Assembly (NCBI GenBank): GCA_965249005.1
Contig: CBDFLD010000020.1
Coordinates: 248,001-312,000, forward strand
Length of the DNA: 64,000 nucleotides
Origin: CBDFLD01 sp965249005
GTDB taxonomy: Bacteria > Acidobacteriota > UBA6911
Direction of reading: 5' to 3'
Positions 60,963 to 64,000 of the stretch are shown piece by piece (the stretch's first letter is position 1; every line of letters starts with the position of its first letter). The notes beneath the pieces are model-generated. The model did not search any database, was not told the origin of the DNA, and saw only the letters and a program-made list of their open reading frames with translations. Made by a program: the position numbers and the translations under genes.

Positions 60963-63377
60963 TTAGTGGGGGTTGGCCGCATTCATCGACAGGACTCTCG
61001 AGGATTCTTTGACTTTTTCGACGCCTTCGCGGCTCAGCGGAGCGGCGTGGTAGGTACCGTCCTGCCAGTAGATGAGCTGGTCATCGTAGTGGGGGTTGTT
61101 TGGGTCCTCCGAGATTCCCGGGGGCAGCATCGACAGGCTGTTGTCCAGATCGCCGAGGTCAACGATGTGGCTGTAGGAATTCCCGTCGTGGGCCCAGATG
61201 CTTTGCGTCAGCGGGCAGCAAAGCGGGGGCGAGTCCATGTCGTACTCCGGCGCCAGGGAGCCGTAGCGTTCGGCTCCGTACCCTTCCGGAACGTCCTGAT
61301 AGAGCATCCGGCGAATATGTGCGGTCCCCGCTTCGCGTGGCGCACTCTCCGCGGCCGGCGCGGGTTGTTCTGAAGGCTCCATCAACCATCCAGTGGTCTC
61401 GGTGACTCTGGAAACAGTGCCGCGCGCCAGGTACCCTTCCTTGAGGATTTTCTTCATCCACGCTCGGACCTGCGGATCCTTCGGAGTCTTTCCGCTGTCG
61501 CGCAGGGGAGGCAAGGTCTTCTTGACGAAATGCGAGATCCCACCCCAACCGGTGCCATACTGACTCTCCAGCGTGGTTCCAGCAAACTTGATCTCCTCGA
61601 GCTTGATCGCCAGTGCGCTTACCAGGGGATAAACCCCGGAGTTGGTCGAGACCGTTTCATCCCAACCCTCCAGAGCTTTGATGCACTCGGCAATCTCGGG
61701 AGAGGACGCGCCGTCTTCTTCCACGATCTTCCGCGCAATGATGATGAAGTTTCTCAGGACCGGATTGACGCAGTCCTGGTGGACCTTCTCGACGAAATCC
61801 TGAACAGAAAACTTGCGCTCGAGATCTTCGGTGAAGATCTCACGGAGGCGAAAGGCGCGCGGCCCTTCGCCGCGGCTGGCACTGGGGCGGTAGGGATACC
61901 AGGTCCCGGCGGGCAGGTGATTAGCGGTAAAAATGCCGTTGGATTTTGGATTGAACATGCTAGGCAGGTTATCAAAGGCAAGCATCTCCCACTCTTGTTC
62001 GCCCCTCCACCCCTTCTTCGGCAGTGGTTCGTCTTCATACCGGACCGGGACCTGTGTCGCCGATTGATACCCGATGTTACCTTGCACGTCGGCGTAGATC
62101 ATGTGAAGCGGCGGGGTGACATAGGTGCTAAACGATTCCCGAAACGACGCCCAATCGGTTGCCCGCATGAGCCGGAGGATGGACTCCAGAGAAGAAGTTT
62201 CCGCATTCAGAATCGTGTTCTTCATGGCGAAGACTTCCCCGGGCTGGACCTGTTGCAGGAGCTCGTTGACCACCGGCCCATGACGTGTGCTCCGAACTTC
62301 GAGCACGACCGGATCCTGGCCCTTCACGACGATGGTCTCAGCGCGCGTCACGAATTCCTCCCAGCCATCTTTCCACCGGTACCGGTTGGGATTCTCGGGG
62401 TCGGTCTTTTCCTCATATAGATCGGCCGTGTCTCCCCCGAATCCCGTTGCTCCCCACGCGATGCGATCGTTCCACCCGAGGAACAGTCCGGGGGCTCCCG
62501 GGATCGACACGCCGCGCACGTTGTAGCGGCCGCCGTGCAGGTGAATCTCGTGCCAGAAGGCGGGGTTGTTGACCGAGTAGTGAGGATCGGTCTCCAGGAT
62601 GGGCATCCCGGTGGTGGAGCGCTCGCCCCCGACGAGCCAGTTGTGGCTCAACTGGATCTCGGGCATTGCCTGGTGGAAACGGCTGGCACTTTTTTTCCGC
62701 ACCACGTTCTTGAAGCTCTCATAGACTTCGGGATTCGATCTCGCAAACTCTTCTTCCGGGACAATCTCGGCCGAGTTGTCGATCAACGGCGTGGGCAGCG
62801 ACGCATTCGGATTTTTGGCCAAAAGGCGCTCCAGCTCCCTCTTGGCGGGGACCTCTCCTTGCCATCCCAGGCTGAACCGATCTCCGACCCGAAGCCAAAG
62901 GGCGATGCTGTCGGCGGCGGTCCAAGGTTCCGGCTTCCCGCCGTACTGGTCGAACAAGGGAAGGAGGCGGTCCTCATCTATATAGGCATTGATCCCGGCA
63001 GCATAAGCTTCCAGATTGCGGCGTGTATCGGGCGCAAGGGCAGCTAGCAGTTCCTCTGCTTTGTAGTGGAATCCGAGAATTCGGAATCTCCGGTCCGAAT
63101 TCAGGAACCGATCTTCGGGGCCAGGGCCGAGAATTTCCGCGGTCCGACCTTGCACCATTCGACGCTTGAGCATCATCTGCAGCATCCGGTCTTCCGCGGT
63201 GACATATCCGGCGCCGTAGAAAAGCGCCTCTTCATTGTCCGCATAGACGTGCGGGATTCCCCAGGTGTCCCGAATGATCTCGATCTCCCCTTCCGTCGGC
63301 GCCGAACCGCAGGCACCTGAGATGCAGACCAACGTGAAAAGAGAGAGCGAAACCCCGATCCGTCGCACTTTTTTCAT
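60963..63377 (-). CDS. Penicillin-acylase-family (Ntn-hydrolase) protein, lipoprotein
   Basis: An 804-residue protein from ATG 63377 (an upstream ATG at 63407 adds ten residues). Leader SLSLFTLVCISGAC ends in a possible lipobox at ISGAC. IRDTWGIPHVYADNEEALFYGAGYV and the motif LSHNWLVGGERSTTGMPILE are diagnostic. The Ser before HNW (residue 244 here) is the autoproteolytic N-terminal nucleophile, so residues before it form the alpha chain. Other blocks: SIPGAPGLFLGWNDRIAWGA and ANHLPAG. The likely substrate is an N-acyl compound such as an acyl-homoserine lactone, beta-lactam or aculeacin-like lipopeptide. Confidence 0.93.
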   Translation of the reverse strand: MKKVRRIGVSLSLFTLVCISGACGSAPTEGEIEIIRDTWGIPHVYADNEEALFYGAGYVTAEDRMLQMMLKRRMVQGRTAEILGPGPEDRFLNSDRRFRILGFHYKAEELLAALAPDTRRNLEAYAAGINAYIDEDRLLPLFDQYGGKPEPWTAADSIALWLRVGDRFSLGWQGEVPAKRELERLLAKNPNASLPTPLIDNSAEIVPEEEFARSNPEVYESFKNVVRKKSASRFHQAMPEIQLSHNWLVGGERSTTGMPILETDPHYSVNNPAFWHEIHLHGGRYNVRGVSIPGAPGLFLGWNDRIAWGATGFGGDTADLYEEKTDPENPNRYRWKDGWEEFVTRAETIVVKGQDPVVLEVRSTRHGPVVNELLQQVQPGEVFAMKNTILNAETSSLESILRLMRATDWASFRESFSTYVTPPLHMIYADVQGNIGYQSATQVPVRYEDEPLPKKGWRGEQEWEMLAFDNLPSMFNPKSNGIFTANHLPAGTWYPYRPSASRGEGPRAFRLREIFTEDLERKFSVQDFVEKVHQDCVNPVLRNFIIIARKIVEEDGASSPEIAECIKALEGWDETVSTNSGVYPLVSALAIKLEEIKFAGTTLESQYGTGWGGISHFVKKTLPPLRDSGKTPKDPQVRAWMKKILKEGYLARGTVSRVTETTGWLMEPSEQPAPAAESAPREAGTAHIRRMLYQDVPEGYGAERYGSLAPEYDMDSPPLCCPLTQSIWAHDGNSYSHIVDLGDLDNSLSMLPPGISEDPNNPHYDDQLIYWQDGTYHAAPLSREGVEKVKESSRVLSMNAANPH

Positions 63378-63468
63378 GGTACTCGCCTTCCGTACAGTGT
63401 CTTGCATTGCTGGGAGTCAGTGTGAAATTCGAGCGTAAATCAGTGATGCAGGTTTGTAAAGTGGGCGC

Positions 63469-63493
63469 GTAGGTCGCTCACTCTGTGAGTGGC
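63469..63493. repeat. Palindromic hairpin, single copy
   Basis: GTAGG followed by TCGCTCAC, loop TCT, GTGAGTGG: a slightly degenerate member of the family at 51184/53087/55214. Confidence 0.75.
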
Positions 63494-63590
63494 GCGATAT
63501 GTCCGTTTCGAGGGGATGAAGCTGAGCTGGCAGAGGTGATCTCGGATTGTCGTCGCCTACTTCTCCACCTGTGCCTGGTTTGACCTGGAC

Positions 63591-63617
63591 AATAATATAC
63601 AAACCTTGTATATTATT
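63591..63617. promoter_or_regulatory. Perfect 27-bp palindrome, probable antitoxin operator
   Basis: AATAATATACAA (63591-63602), ACC, TTGTATATTATT (63606-63617): a perfect inverted repeat. It lies just upstream of a ribbon-helix-helix gene, as expected for autoregulatory binding. Confidence 0.8.
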
Positions 63618-63637
63618 GTATGGAACGAGGTGAAGGC

Positions 63638-63886
63638 GTGGGCAATGTAACGGTGAACATATCTTTTCAGGATTCACTCCTCAAGGAGATTGATGCAGAG
63701 GCGAAGCGTGAGTCGCGCACGCGATCCGAGTTGTTGCGCGAAGCGGCTCGCTCATACGTGCGACGGCAGCGACAGTGGGACAGAGTCTTTACTCTAGGTG
63801 ACGAGATCGCGGGACGCGGTGTGACCTCGGCGGACATCACGCGAGCCATCAGTGGCGTAAGAAAACGCAAGCAGAAGAGATCGTGA
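63638..63886 (+). CDS. Ribbon-helix-helix antitoxin (CopG type)
   Basis: An 82-residue protein from a GTG with GAGG seven bases upstream. An ATG at 63620 abuts the palindrome and lacks a ribosome site, so GTG is preferred, but both are possible. NVTVNISFQDSLLKEIDAEA then SRTRSELLREAARSYV is a typical RHH strand-helix-helix. It overlaps the PIN gene by 4 bases (GTGA). It should bind the palindrome and neutralise the PIN toxin. Confidence 0.85.
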   Translation: MGNVTVNISFQDSLLKEIDAEAKRESRTRSELLREAARSYVRRQRQWDRVFTLGDEIAGRGVTSADITRAISGVRKRKQKRS

Positions 63887-64000
63887 ATGTAGTTTGTAAT
63901 ACGAACGTCCTGATTTCAGGCATCCTGTTTGGCGGGCATGCGCGACAGATCCTTCGACTGGTGTCGCGTGGCAAACTCACCAATTTCATCTCACCGGAGA
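63883..64000 (+). CDS. PIN-domain toxin, cut by window end
   Basis: Translated from a GTG at 63883: VNVVCNTNVLISGILFGG and onwards to the window end, 39 codons. The opening resembles PIN toxins (usual VVLDTNVLVS) but the first catalytic Asp position reads Asn (CNTNV). The rest of the gene is outside the window. Confidence 0.75.
   Translation, partial: MNVVCNTNVLISGILFGGHARQILRLVSRGKLTNFISPE

Noticed and set aside
1..64000. tRNA or rRNA genes and a classical polysaccharide utilisation locus
   Set aside because: I saw no cloverleaf-like or rRNA sequence by reading, and there are no SusC/SusD genes; a tRNA scan would settle the first point.

Overview
The window is 64 kb of GC-rich bacterial chromosome (I estimate about 60% GC by eye). 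It is packed with exported hydrolases, carries many twin-arginine (Tat) signal peptides, and holds DUF1501 and DUF1549/DUF1553 proteins, formylglycine sulfatases, ThuA and Gfo/Idh/MocA proteins, a GMC oxidoreductase with a gluconate-dehydrogenase-subunit-3 partner, and two unusual Nramp-fold transporters. This gene content is typical of Acidobacteriota (Bryobacterales/Solibacter-like), Planctomycetota and related free-living or host-associated lineages. I lean towards Acidobacteriota, but no phylogenetic marker gene is present, so the assignment is an inference. I saw no rRNA, tRNA or CRISPR array.

Layout. 1-3825 (minus): a truncated CehA/McbA-type metallohydrolase and a GH127-like enzyme, translationally coupled. 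4018-9799 (plus): DUF1501, WD40, a thioredoxin-like/cytochrome/DUF1549/DUF1553 fusion, and a free copy of the thioredoxin-like domain. 9805-22610 (minus): esterase, frameshifted Gfo/Idh/MocA oxidoreductase, GH89-like hydrolase, ThuA protein, CehA protein, a tandem-duplicated GH-A-like hydrolase and an APC permease. 22880-25163 (plus): HpaB-type monooxygenase, cupin and EthD protein, with the EthD gene bracketed by inverted copies of an 88-bp palindromic element. 25268-35961 (minus): RraA, Ldh-family dehydrogenase, Nramp-like transporter, GH-A-like hydrolase, second Nramp-like transporter, sulfatase, aldo/keto reductase and amidohydrolase. 36054-42507 (minus): alkaline-phosphatase-fold hydrolase, CehA protein, TRAP DctQ and DctM, and an alpha/alpha-barrel protein. 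42702-45799 (plus): CehA protein and sulfatase. 45954-48818 (minus): a large PHP/CehA-type protein. 49081-51180 (plus): an unknown exported protein. 51208-53080: a group II intron with its maturase, lying between two palindromic repeats. 53135-63377: RidA, an alpha/alpha-type exported protein, a sixth CehA protein, an EF-hand protein, a GMC/subunit-3 dehydrogenase pair and a penicillin-acylase-type hydrolase. 63591-64000: a ribbon-helix-helix/PIN toxin-antitoxin module cut by the window end.

Taken together, the genes look like an island for extracellular or periplasmic breakdown of unknown, probably sulfated and sugar- or aromatic-containing molecules. Secreted hydrolases, sulfatases and six CehA/McbA-family proteins would release products; APC, TRAP and Nramp-like carriers would import them; and HpaB, RraA, Ldh, amidohydrolase and GMC enzymes would process them. 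There is no SusC/SusD pair, so this is not a classical polysaccharide utilisation locus.

Intergenic DNA carries three repeat families: a GGGACGTCCC-type palindrome family, a GCCGCTCAC/GTGAGCGGC hairpin family, and 7-bp-period repeats at eight sites. Starts were re-chosen from Shine-Dalgarno spacing and family N-termini where the longest frame looked too long.
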